A stretch of DNA of 64,000 nt from Nonomuraea spiralis. GTDB taxonomy: Bacteria; Actinomycetota; Actinomycetes; Streptosporangiales; Streptosporangiaceae. The stretch covers positions 1 through 64,000 of the forward strand of contig NZ_BMRC01000032.1 in assembly GCF_014648435.1 (NCBI RefSeq), read 5' to 3'. Position numbers and translations under genes: made by a program. Below the pieces are notes generated by a model that was given only the letters and a program-made list of their open reading frames with translations, was not told the origin of the DNA and searched no databases. Positions 8,464-16,051 of the stretch are shown in pieces. Within the stretch, counting starts at the first letter, position 1. Each line of letters begins with the position of its first letter.

Positions 8464-10152
8464 ATGAACATGACCGGGGCGATGGACGCCAGGAATCGGC
8501 AGGCCGCCATCGACCGGCTGGCCGGGCAGTCCTTCGACGTACTCGTGATCGGCGGCGGCGTGACCGGGGCGGGCGCCGCGCTCGACGCCGCCTCCCGCGG
8601 GCTGCGCGTCGCGCTCGTGGAGAGCCGCGACCTGGCGGCCGGCACGTCGAGCAGGTCCAGCAAGCTGATCCACGGTGGGCTGCGCTACCTGGAGCAGTTC
8701 GACTTCAAGCTGGTCCGCGAGGCGTTGAAGGAGCGCGACCTGCTGGTCTCGCGGCTGGCGCCGCACCTGGTCAAGCCGGTCACGTTCCTGTATCCGCTGC
8801 AGCACGGGCTCATCGAGCGGCCGTACGTGGGGGCCGGGCTGACGCTGTACGACACGCTGGAGGGCATGCGCCGTCCGATGCCGCGGCACCGGTACCTGTC
8901 GGTCAAGGAGTCACGCCGGATGGCCCCCGGGCTCCGCGCCGACGCGGTGTCCGGCAGCATGATCTACTTCGACGCGCAGGTGGACGACGCCCGTTTCACC
9001 CTCGCACTGGCCCGTACGGCCGTCGCGCACGGCGCCGTGGTCGCGACCCGGGCGCGGGTCACCGAGATGCTGCGCGACCAGGGCAGCGAACGGGTCGTCG
9101 GCGCGCGCGTGCACGACGAGGAGACCGGCCGCGACCTCGACGTCAAGGCCGACTCCGTGGTGGTGTGCGCGGGCGTGTGGACCGACCCGGTCAACGCGCT
9201 GCCCGGCTCCGCCCCGGCCGGGTTCAAGGTCAGGATGTCGAAGGGCGTGCACGTCATGGTGCCGGGCGAGGCCATCGCCTCCTCGACCGGCATGATCATC
9301 CCGACCGAGAAGAGCGTTCTGTTCATCATCCCGTGGACGCGGCGGCGCTGGATCGTCGGCACCACCGACACCGACTACGAGGGCGACCGGGAGGAGCCGG
9401 TGGCCACCGGCGAGGACATCGACTACATCCTCGGCCACGCCAACGCGGTGCTGGCCCGGCCGCTGACCCGCGACGACGTGGTGGGCGTCTACGTGGGGCT
9501 GCGCCCGCTGGTGGCGGCCGACGAGAGCTCGGCGACCACCAAGCTGTCCCGCGAGCACGTCGTGGACGTGCCGATGCCGGGACTGGCCACGATCGCCGGG
9601 GGCAAGTTCACCACGTACCGGGTCATGGCCAAGGACGTGATCGACGCCGCGCTGGAGGGCTTCGACGTGCCGGAGTCGGTCACCGACCGGCTGCCGCTGA
9701 TCGGCGCGGACGGGCTGCCGGCGGTGAAGGCGTCCGTACGGCGCCTGGTCCAGGACCACGACGTGGACGCCGACGTCGTGAACCATCTCGTCCACCGCTA
9801 CGGCACGCTCGCGCTGGAGGTGCTGGCCCTGGTCGACGAGGACCACTCGCTCGGCGAGCCGCTGGTGGAGGGGTGCCCGTGGGTCAAGGCCGAGGTCGTG
9901 TACGCCGTCACGCACGAGGGCGCCCTGCACGCCGAGGACGTCCTGTCGCGGCGGACCCGGATGCTGATCGAGGCGATCCCGCCCGCGCTCGACGCGGCCC
10001 CCGTGGTGGCGCGGCTGATGGCGGGGCTGCTCGGCTGGGACGAGGGCCGCGTTGAGGCGGAGGTGGCCCGCTGCCGGACCCTGATCGAGGCCGAGCTCAA
10101 GGCGCTGGCCGAGGCCACGGCCCCGCGCGAGGAGGCCGTCGCCGCGTCCTGA
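8464..10152 (+). CDS. glpD: Aerobic glycerol-3-phosphate dehydrogenase
   Basis: 562 residues from ATG 8464 (a second ATG at 8470 is equally placed behind GGGGGA). It oxidises sn-glycerol 3-phosphate to dihydroxyacetone phosphate with FAD and passes electrons to quinone at the membrane. FDVLVIGGGVTGAGAALDAA is the Rossmann FAD motif, and SSRSSKLIHGGLRYLEQFDF the FAD-dependent G3P dehydrogenase signature 1. WTRRRWIVGTTDTDYEGDRE and TIAGGKFTTYRVMAKD are the substrate and FAD segments, and the C-terminal helical DAO_C domain follows from about residue 400. It is divergent from glpF-glpK and ends 17 bases from the convergent S66 gene. Confidence 0.96.
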   Translation: MNMTGAMDARNRQAAIDRLAGQSFDVLVIGGGVTGAGAALDAASRGLRVALVESRDLAAGTSSRSSKLIHGGLRYLEQFDFKLVREALKERDLLVSRLAPHLVKPVTFLYPLQHGLIERPYVGAGLTLYDTLEGMRRPMPRHRYLSVKESRRMAPGLRADAVSGSMIYFDAQVDDARFTLALARTAVAHGAVVATRARVTEMLRDQGSERVVGARVHDEETGRDLDVKADSVVVCAGVWTDPVNALPGSAPAGFKVRMSKGVHVMVPGEAIASSTGMIIPTEKSVLFIIPWTRRRWIVGTTDTDYEGDREEPVATGEDIDYILGHANAVLARPLTRDDVVGVYVGLRPLVAADESSATTKLSREHVVDVPMPGLATIAGGKFTTYRVMAKDVIDAALEGFDVPESVTDRLPLIGADGLPAVKASVRRLVQDHDVDADVVNHLVHRYGTLALEVLALVDEDHSLGEPLVEGCPWVKAEVVYAVTHEGALHAEDVLSRRTRMLIEAIPPALDAAPVVARLMAGLLGWDEGRVEAEVARCRTLIEAELKALAEATAPREEAVAAS

Positions 10153-10169
10153 CGGCCACTCGCCGCAGG

Positions 10170-11156
10170 TCAGTGCTGGAGGATGGTCAGCGACGGTTCG
10201 GGGGTGACCGTCAGGCGGGCCCGCCCGCCGATCGGGAACGTGGCCAGCGGGTGGGTGTGGCCGACGTCCACGTTGGCCAGGACGGGCACGCCGCCGAGCG
10301 CCGGCTGGTCGGCGACGATCCGCTCCAGCAGGGCCCGGGTCATGCGGCTGGCCTGCTGGAACCGTCCGATCACCAGCCCGCGCACACCCTCCGCGCCCGG
10401 GAGCTGGAGCAGCGAGGTGAGGTTACGGGCGAAGGTCGCCGGATGCGACTCCAGGTCGTCCTCGACGATCAGCAGCGCACCGTCGAGCGAGGGCATGTAC
10501 GGCGTGCCCTGCAACAGGTTGAGCGTGCACAGGTTGCCGCCGACGACGTGCCCCTCGGCCGCGCCGGGCCGCAGCGCCCACCACCCGTCACCGGGGATCG
10601 GCTCACGCTTGTCCTGGTCGAGGAACCACAGGTCGTCGGTCCAGTACGCGGCCGCCGACAACTCGACCGGCGCGGTGCCGAACAACACCGAGGTGAACCA
10701 CTCCAGGGTCTGCTCGAAGTGGTCCCGCATCCCGAACGTCGACCAGTGGGGCCCCGAGTACGTGACCAGCCCGGCGCGGGCGAGGGCCGCGTTCTGCAGG
10801 GCGGTGATGTCGGAGTAGCCGCACAGGATCTTCGGGTTGGCCCGGATCAGCTCCCAGTCCAGGTACGGCAGGAGCTGGTTGCAGTTGTAGCCGCCGATGA
10901 CCGTCAGGACCGCCGCCACGGACGGATCGGCGAAGGCGTCGTGCAGGTCGGCGACCCGGGAGGCGATGGGGCTGGAGTCGAAGGCGTCCCGTTCGTCCAC
11001 GTGGCGGCCGTAGGTGAGGGTCAGGCCGAGGTCGGCGAAGCGGGCGTCGATGAGGGCGGTGTGGTCGTGCTCCACGACCATCGCGCGCGAGCAGGCCGGC
11101 GCGACCACGCGGACGGTGTCGCCCGCCCTGAGCTTCGGAGGGAAGATCACATCCAT
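10170..11156 (-). CDS. S66 LD-carboxypeptidase, MccF-like
   Basis: 328 residues. The Ser-Glu-His S66 hydrolase layout is visible: nucleophile Ser115 in GYSDITAL, a Glu in LLIVEDDLESH, and the C-terminal VGHTHPLATFPIG with the catalytic His. The family includes LdcA, which trims murein tetrapeptide, and MccF, which gives self-immunity by cutting the carboxamide or amide bond of processed microcin C. The ATG follows the TAG stop of the MccB-like gene with no gap, so the two are surely co-translated. This context, together with an exporter and a tiny peptide gene, favours the MccF immunity role over cell-wall recycling. The family call is firm; the role is inferred. Confidence 0.85.
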   Translation of the reverse strand: MDVIFPPKLRAGDTVRVVAPACSRAMVVEHDHTALIDARFADLGLTLTYGRHVDERDAFDSSPIASRVADLHDAFADPSVAAVLTVIGGYNCNQLLPYLDWELIRANPKILCGYSDITALQNAALARAGLVTYSGPHWSTFGMRDHFEQTLEWFTSVLFGTAPVELSAAAYWTDDLWFLDQDKREPIPGDGWWALRPGAAEGHVVGGNLCTLNLLQGTPYMPSLDGALLIVEDDLESHPATFARNLTSLLQLPGAEGVRGLVIGRFQQASRMTRALLERIVADQPALGGVPVLANVDVGHTHPLATFPIGGRARLTVTPEPSLTILQH

Positions 11157-12314
11157 CTAGCGAAGCATAGGCGAGCCGGCCTCCGCCTCCTGCCACACCT
11201 CGAACGAGGCCAGGTCGGCGCCGTCGCCGCAGACCGGGCACCCGTCCGGGTCGCGCGGCCACTGCGACATGACCTCCAGCTCCCCGGTCTCGAAGTGCAC
11301 GTCGAGCTGCCTGCCGAGGGCGATCGGCTCGGCATGGCCGGTGACCAGCCGGACCGCCTCGCCGCTGATCAGCGACGCGACCAGGGCGATGTGCGGGGCG
11401 AACGCGATGGTCACCCGGCCGTGCTCGACCCGCAGCGCCCCGGCGAGCTGCGACAGGTAGCTCGGGTCGGCCCGCGAGTAGTACAGGTGCAGGCAGTCCA
11501 TGCACCCCGTCCGGTGCGGCCGGACCGAGAACAACCGCCCCCGGGTGACGAACGAGCCCCCGCAGACGTACGGCACGCCCTCCTTGACGCAGCCCGCGTT
11601 CACCCGCCGCTGGGCGACGAACGGCGGCTCGTCGATCGCGCAGATCGCCACGTCGGCGCCCCGGACGAGCTGGGCGACGTCCGCGGCCGACTCGATCCTG
11701 CGCTGCACGGCGGTGAACTCGACGTCGGGGTTCACCTCCTTGGCCACCCGCGCGGCGACGGCGGTCTTGTACGAGCCGAGGTCGCTCTCCCGGTAGAGGA
11801 ACTGCCGGTTCAGGTTGCCCAGCTCGACCCGGTCGTAGTCCACGGCCGTGATCCTGCCGAAGCCGGCCGCGAGCAGCATGGGCAGGATGTAGGAGCCGCC
11901 GCCGCCCAGCCCGAACAGCACGCAGTGCGCCACGCGCAGCCTGTCCTGCGGCTGCTCGCGGGCGGCGGACAGGCCGGCGTAGTGGCTGAAGTAGTTGACG
12001 TTGCCCTGGTAGCGGCCCTCGTCGTAGGGGGTGGGGCGGGCGTACTCAAGGAAGCCGCGCCCGTCCAGGTCGCGTACGGCGGTGAGCACGTCGTCCACGC
12101 CGATGCCCGGGTGCGCCCGGCCGACCTCCTCGGCGACCTCGCCGAGCGGCCGGGTGCCGTCGAGCGCCTCGACGAGGGTCCAGAGTTGCCCGTACGGGTC
12201 GGTGAAGTCCACGGTGACGCCGGCCTGGGCGCCGATGCGGAAACGTGTGCCGTCCAGGCGGTACACGGGGTAAATGGGCTTGACGCGAATGTGTCTGTCC
12301 AGAGAGATGGTCAT
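11157..12314 (-). CDS. MccB-like ThiF/E1 adenylating enzyme with RRE-like N-terminus
   Basis: 385 residues from ATG 12314, behind AAGGA. Residues 8-92 resemble a PqqD-like RiPP recognition element (VKPIYPVYRLDGTRFRIG, then LWTLVEALDGTRPL and a helical end), which in MccB binds the precursor peptide. Residues 130-340 form the E1/ThiF fold: LFGLGGGGSYI nucleotide loop (135-140), VDYDRVELGNLNRQ (159-171) and Lys183. Two zinc CxxC pairs lie at Cys271/274 (GCMDC) and Cys359/362 (CPVC). The stretch AFAPHIALVASLISGEAV followed by QLDVHFETGELEVMSQ follows MccB closely. MccB adenylates the C-terminus of its peptide. Here the likely substrate is the 21-residue peptide encoded just upstream. The family call is firm; the reaction is inferred. 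Confidence 0.85.
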   Translation of the reverse strand: MTISLDRHIRVKPIYPVYRLDGTRFRIGAQAGVTVDFTDPYGQLWTLVEALDGTRPLGEVAEEVGRAHPGIGVDDVLTAVRDLDGRGFLEYARPTPYDEGRYQGNVNYFSHYAGLSAAREQPQDRLRVAHCVLFGLGGGGSYILPMLLAAGFGRITAVDYDRVELGNLNRQFLYRESDLGSYKTAVAARVAKEVNPDVEFTAVQRRIESAADVAQLVRGADVAICAIDEPPFVAQRRVNAGCVKEGVPYVCGGSFVTRGRLFSVRPHRTGCMDCLHLYYSRADPSYLSQLAGALRVEHGRVTIAFAPHIALVASLISGEAVRLVTGHAEPIALGRQLDVHFETGELEVMSQWPRDPDGCPVCGDGADLASFEVWQEAEAGSPMLR

Positions 12315-12356
12315 CGTCGTTCGTCCTTGTTCGCCGTCGGTTCGGAAATGGCCGGA

Positions 12357-12394
12357 CGGGCATCCGGGGGGCGGCCGTTCCCCCCGGATGCCCG
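12357..12394 (-). terminator. Strong hairpin between peptide gene and MccB-like gene
   Basis: CGGGCATCCGGGGGG (12357-12371) and CCCCCCGGATGCCCG (12380-12394) give a perfect 15-bp stem with an 8-base loop, 38 bases after the peptide stop and 42 before the enzyme start. There is no T-run. In the microcin C operon a hairpin in the same place ends most transcripts after mccA, so that far more peptide than enzyme is made. The same logic is likely here. Confidence 0.75.
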
Positions 12395-12432
12395 GAAACT
12401 GTCTGCCGCTCAACGCGGGTCTACCGTCGGAC

Positions 12433-12498
12433 TCAGAAAACGATCCAGCTCACCTCGACCGGCGCGTCAGTGCCCAGGTCGCTCATCTCGTACGTCAT
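12433..12498 (-). CDS. Putative 21-residue RiPP precursor peptide
   Basis: The frame starts at ATG 12498 and stops with TGA at 12433. It is preceded by GGGAGGTGA, a near-perfect Shine-Dalgarno match, five bases before the ATG, the strongest in this cluster. The peptide begins MTYEM, is acidic (Glu4, Asp7, Asp11, Glu15) and ends VSWIVF. It has no cysteine, serine/threonine cluster or C-terminal Asn. Its start overlaps the last 32 bases of the exporter gene in another frame, and it is followed by a strong hairpin and then the RRE/ThiF enzyme. This is the position of mccA. The C-terminal Phe differs from MccA peptides, which end in Asn, so the modification must differ. Translation is well supported; the RiPP role is inferred. 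Confidence 0.72.
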   Translation of the reverse strand: MTYEMSDLGTDAPVEVSWIVF

Positions 12499-13747
12499 GT
12501 GATTCACCTCCCTTCGCGAATGCCCGGACCGGCCCGGAGACGAGGCCGGCCACACCCGCCGCGGCCACGAGCACGGCCCCGAGGAGGAACACCGTCCTCG
12601 GTCCGGCCGCGGAAGCCATGAGTCCCGCGAGCAGCGCGCCCACGGGGAAGATCCCGAACGAGGCCACCAGCAGCGCCCCGGACACCCGCCCGCGGACCGC
12701 CGCGGGCAGCGTGGTGTGCACGACGGTGATCAGCAGCACGTTGCCCGCCGCGTTGGCCGCGCCCGCGCCGAGGAAGAGCGCCGCGGGCCACACCTGGCCC
12801 CCGACCAGGCCGACCGCGCCGAGCAGCGCGGCCTGCGGCAACATCAGCAGGACCGCCGCGCGCACCGGGTTACGCGGGGCGCGCAGTACGCCCGCCGCGA
12901 CGCTGCCCGCGAGCGCGCCGAGCCCGAAGGCGCCCAGCACGATCCCGTACGCGGTGGAGAACGTCGCCGGCGCGCTCTCGTGCAGCAGCGCAGGCAGCCC
13001 GACCTCCAGGATCCCGGCGAACCCGAGATTGCCGACGGCGGCCACCGTCAGGATGACCCTGAACAGCGGGAACCCGCGTACGACGGCCCACATCCCGGCT
13101 CCGCTGCGGCCCTGCTCCCGGCGTGCCAGGTCCGGGCGCGGGCGGACGAACCAGAGGGTCGCGACCGACACCACGAAGGAGGCCGCGTCCACGGCGAGCG
13201 CGGGCCCCGGGCCCAGCCGGGCGACGAACACGCCCGCGACCACCGGCCCGGTCAGCGCGACGGCCTGCGCGGTCGCGTAGTTGCGGCTGTTGGCCGTCTG
13301 GACCCGCGACTCCTCGACGACGTCGGGGATGACGGCGAAGTTCGCCGGCAGGAAGGCGCCCCCGGCCAGGCCGAGCACCGCCGTGGCCGCGCCCAGCGCC
13401 CACAGCCGGTCCTCGCCGTTCCAGGCGAGGGCGCACAGCAGGCCGGCGGCCGGGGCACGGACGACGTCGGCCGCCAGCATGACCGGCCTGGGCGTCCAGC
13501 GGTCCGCGACCGGGCCGCCGAGCAGCAGGCCGAGCAGCCGGAAGACGCCGTAGACCGTCAGCACCGTTCCCAGGGCCGCGCTGCCGTGCCGCGGCAACAC
13601 GATTCCCGGAAGGGCGACGACGAAGAACTGGTCGCCGAAACCGGAGAATCCCTGCCCGGCGACGAGCAAGGCCAAGGAGGACACCGGGGAACGGCGCCGC
13701 CCGCTGCCGCGCTCGGCGGGAATCGAGTACTTCGACGACTGGCTCAC
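12467..13747 (-). CDS. MFS exporter, likely MccC-like
   Basis: 426 residues from GTG 13747. It has about twelve membrane segments and the major-facilitator motif between helices 2 and 3 (LLGGPVADRWTPRPVMLAADVVRA). The protein belongs to the group of drug/peptide efflux MFS proteins. The C-terminal tail (AFAKGGESHDVRDERPGH) is encoded by the same DNA as the ribosome binding site and first codons of the peptide gene. In microcin C clusters the MFS protein MccC exports the finished compound and protects the producer. No Shine-Dalgarno site is seen before the GTG, so the start is less sure than the family. Confidence 0.85.
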   Translation of the reverse strand: MSQSSKYSIPAERGSGRRRSPVSSLALLVAGQGFSGFGDQFFVVALPGIVLPRHGSAALGTVLTVYGVFRLLGLLLGGPVADRWTPRPVMLAADVVRAPAAGLLCALAWNGEDRLWALGAATAVLGLAGGAFLPANFAVIPDVVEESRVQTANSRNYATAQAVALTGPVVAGVFVARLGPGPALAVDAASFVVSVATLWFVRPRPDLARREQGRSGAGMWAVVRGFPLFRVILTVAAVGNLGFAGILEVGLPALLHESAPATFSTAYGIVLGAFGLGALAGSVAAGVLRAPRNPVRAAVLLMLPQAALLGAVGLVGGQVWPAALFLGAGAANAAGNVLLITVVHTTLPAAVRGRVSGALLVASFGIFPVGALLAGLMASAAGPRTVFLLGAVLVAAAGVAGLVSGPVRAFAKGGESHDVRDERPGH

Positions 13748-13759
13748 GAAATGTAGGGC

Positions 13760-13785
13760 GTTCCATCATGTTCCGGGGCCGTTCC
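13760..13785. repeat. Three GTTCC direct repeats before the exporter gene
   Basis: GTTCC occurs at 13760-13764, 13770-13774 and 13781-13785, ten and eleven bases apart, so all three face the same side of the helix (GGAAC on the exporter strand). They lie 13-38 bases before the first gene of the peptide operon and could be an activator site. Confidence 0.4.
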
Positions 13786-13892
13786 ACCGACTGTCACGGG
13801 ATCGGCCCTTTGGGGTGCGCGGACGTCCGGGCGGCGCGCCGGATGTGGGGAACTCCGGGGTGAGGTCCGTCCTGGCGCCTAGGGTGTTTGCC

Positions 13893-14411
13893 ATGGTCAA
13901 GTGGCTTGTACTCCTGCTGGCTTGCGCGTTGACCGGGTGCGCCGGTCCCGTCGGGACGGCCGGGCGCACGTCCTCGCCGGCCCCGCCGGCCGCGTCCGGG
14001 CCGGCGAGCACGGCGCCCGAAGGCGCGGGCGCCGCCGGGGCCCCGGACAGCGCCGCCGAGGCCCCGGACAGCGCCGACGGCGACCGGTTCAGCGCGTGCG
14101 CGGACGCGCGGTGCGAGGTCAGTCTCGCGGCGGGCGACGTGCTGCGGTTCGGGCGGCGCTACGGGATCTCCCGGTTCGCCGTCGAAAGCGTCCGGGGCGA
14201 CAAGGTCACGTGGGAGGCGAACTTCACCTCCGGCGGGAACATGAGCACCCAGGGCGAGCAGGGCGGCTCGTCCAGCTGCCGGTTCGACGGCTCCCGTGGC
14301 TGCTCGGGATACATCCGGGGTGTCACCACGCTCACCCTGAACGACGTCATCCTGCGTTTCCTGTCCTTCGACGAAGGTCGCGCCGTCGTACGGGTGACGC
14401 CGAAACAATGA
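13893..14411 (+). CDS. Small secreted lipoprotein of unknown function
   Basis: 172 residues from ATG 13893. VKWLVLLLACALTGC is a lipoprotein signal with the lipobox LTGC; after lipidation on Cys a Ser/Ala/Pro-rich linker (about residues 18-65) leads to a compact domain of about 105 residues with four cysteines (FSACADARCEVSL, SSSCRFDGSRGCSGYI), likely two disulfides. TAGGGT at 13880-13885 lies seven bases before the ATG, so the mRNA may be leaderless. The domain VSLAAGDVLRFGRRYGISRF followed by LTLNDVILRFLSFDE looks like a beta-rich extracytoplasmic fold; no family is recognised. An earlier start would add 26 residues before the signal and is unlikely. Confidence 0.7.
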   Translation: MVKWLVLLLACALTGCAGPVGTAGRTSSPAPPAASGPASTAPEGAGAAGAPDSAAEAPDSADGDRFSACADARCEVSLAAGDVLRFGRRYGISRFAVESVRGDKVTWEANFTSGGNMSTQGEQGGSSSCRFDGSRGCSGYIRGVTTLTLNDVILRFLSFDEGRAVVRVTPKQ

Positions 14412-14442
14412 GCGCCGGGCGGCGTGCCCACGATGCGGCCCG

Positions 14443-14559
14443 ATCGCGCTGACCGGCCTCGGCCTGCACCAGGCGACCGGGGACGAGCTCTACGACTCGC
14501 CGGGCAGCGTGCTGATCGGGATCCTGCTGGTCGCGATGCAGGCCATGTCCGCGGTCGAG
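14443..14559 (+). pseudogene. Fragment of a cation diffusion facilitator gene
   Basis: The plus strand encodes ALTGLGLHQATGDELYDSPG followed by SVLIGILLVAMQAMSAVE with no start codon upstream and no continuation. The pattern (Gly-x-Gly-Leu-His-x-x-Thr-Gly-Asp-x-x-Tyr/Trp-Asp, then a helix ILLVA) is the region between helices 4 and 5 of CDF/ZnT transporters. Only about 39 codons remain, and it sits exactly where the histidine-kinase gene on the other strand loses similarity. It is the remains of a deletion or recombination. Confidence 0.6.
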
Positions 14560-15215
14560 GAAGGGCGGGGGCGGGGGACGCGGGCGGGTGGGTGCGGGTC
14601 CTGGAGCATCGCCCTGATCTCCTGGCCGATCGTGTCCATGGCGGCGCTCAGGTCGCGCAGCAGCCGGTCGGCCACGGCCGGGTCGGTGCGCAGGCCGGAG
14701 GTGGCCCGGTCGACCGTCCCGGCCAGGTCGCGCAGGGCCGTGCCGAGCCCTTCGTGCAGGTCGCGGTGGAGGCGGCGGCGTTCCTCGTCGCGGATGGCCA
14801 GCACCCGTTCCCTGGTACGGCGCAGGTCGGCGGCCACCGCCACGGCGTGGGCGGCGTCGGCGACGTACGGGGTGATCGCGTCGAGCGTCCGCGGGTCGGC
14901 GGGCGGGCCGATCAGCAGGCGGCCCACCGTACGACCGTGCCACGTCAGCGGTACGTCGTGGACCGCCGTACGCGGATCGCCCGCGGTGATCCGGGAGCCG
15001 GCCACCTCCACGGCGACGCCGTCGGCCGGCAGGCCCTCGCGTACCAGCTCGACCACGGCGGCCAGCGCGGCCTGCGGGCCGGTCGAGGAGATGGCCTCCT
15101 GAAGGCGCCGCCCCAGCGCCTCCGGCCCGCCGGCCGGGCGCCATCCCCGTACACAGGCGCCGTACAGGCGGGCGAGCAGGCGGCGCACCCGTGCCGGCGT
15201 GGTGGGGGTGCTCAC
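14490..15215 (-). pseudogene. Truncated NarL-type sensor histidine kinase (no ATPase domain)
   Basis: The reading frame from GTG 15215 (GTGA overlap with the ABC permease) gives 241 residues. A GAF-like or linker part (residues 40-130) is followed by the HisKA_3 dimerisation helix RDEERRRLHRDLHEGLGTAL with the phospho-acceptor His near residue 158. The protein normally goes on for another 120 residues to the HATPase_c domain, but after IRAMLQDPHPPARVPRPRP the sequence changes at about base 14560 into antisense of a CDF gene fragment and stops. Without the ATPase it cannot phosphorylate itself. There is no response regulator nearby. A dominant-negative or trans-phosphorylated remnant is possible but unlikely. 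Confidence 0.7.
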
Positions 15216-16051
15216 GGCAGTTGCCGGAGGCCGGCCACCGTCGCGAGCACGACCAGCGCGGCGCCGAGCCCGAGCCAGACCCAGCGCCGCCGGGAGTCGC
15301 GGGTCATCGCCAGCGCCCCGGCGCCCAGGCCGAGCGCCAGCAGGTAGAGCGCGTGCCAGGCGGGCGACCCGAAGATGAACCCCACACCCTCCAGGTACGG
15401 CGGCGGCCCCCAGAGGGCGAACTCGACGTAGAAACCCAGCAGGGTCAGCGACGAGTCCACCGGCTCCACGACCCGGCTGACCGTGACCAGTACGAGCATC
15501 ACCAGGACCGGCGCCCCCGGCCAGGGCAGCCATCGGGCCACGGCCACCCCCAGCAGGCAGGCGCCGAGCACGCACAACGGCCCCGCGCCGATCTCATAGA
15601 CGCTCGGGAACCGCTCCAGCTCCACGTCCGCGAGCGTGTAGACGCCTGCCAGGATCGCCTGGACCGCGCAGGCCAGCAGGAACGGCCCCAGCCCGGCCAG
15701 GCAGGAGGCCGCCGTGCGCAGTTCGCGGCCGACGGGCGTGGCGGCCAGCATCTCGTCCGCGCCCGCACGCCTGGAGGCCGAGGCGGTGAGCGCCGCCGCG
15801 AAGAAGACCGGCACTCCCCAGGGGAGCACGAGCCCGTTGGTGAGCGCGCTGTAGGCGGGTCGCGGCGCCCATTCCAGGGTGGCGAGGGTGAGCAGGTACA
15901 GGGCGAGCCCTGTGATCGCGAGCGGGTGCAGCATCAGCCGCAGGGCCTCGGCCGCCGCGAGCGCGCGCAGCGGCCGTACGGAGGCGCCGCCCTCCAGCGT
16001 CTCCGGTTCCAGGGCATCGGGGTCGTGCGACGTCCGGGGGGCGAGGCTCAT
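15212..16051 (-). CDS. ABC transporter membrane subunit
   Basis: 279 residues from ATG 16051 (ATGA overlap with the ATPase gene). The protein has a soluble N-terminus of about 30 residues, then six to seven hydrophobic segments in the pattern of ABC-2 or ABC-like permeases (ALRLMLHPLAITGLALYL, then GVPVFFAAALTASASRRAGA and MLAATPVGRELRTAASCL, which resembles the conserved loop before helix 3). No family hallmark fixes the substrate. It would pair with the ATPase upstream as an export complex that is transcribed with the sigma/anti-sigma pair. Confidence 0.75.
   Translation of the reverse strand: MSLAPRTSHDPDALEPETLEGGASVRPLRALAAAEALRLMLHPLAITGLALYLLTLATLEWAPRPAYSALTNGLVLPWGVPVFFAAALTASASRRAGADEMLAATPVGRELRTAASCLAGLGPFLLACAVQAILAGVYTLADVELERFPSVYEIGAGPLCVLGACLLGVAVARWLPWPGAPVLVMLVLVTVSRVVEPVDSSLTLLGFYVEFALWGPPPYLEGVGFIFGSPAWHALYLLALGLGAGALAMTRDSRRRWVWLGLGAALVVLATVAGLRQLP

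Noticed and set aside
10170..11156. Cell-wall recycling LdcA as the role of the S66 protein
   Set aside because: Not excluded by sequence, but co-translation with the MccB-like enzyme makes the immunity role more likely.
12433..12498. Classic microcin C precursor
   Set aside because: The peptide is 21 residues and ends in Phe; MccA-type peptides end in Asn. The cluster is kept as MccB-like only.
14443..14559. Plus-strand small gene starting at ATG 14509
   Set aside because: The encoded sequence is the middle of a CDF transporter and then runs into antisense of the kinase, so it is a remnant rather than a gene.
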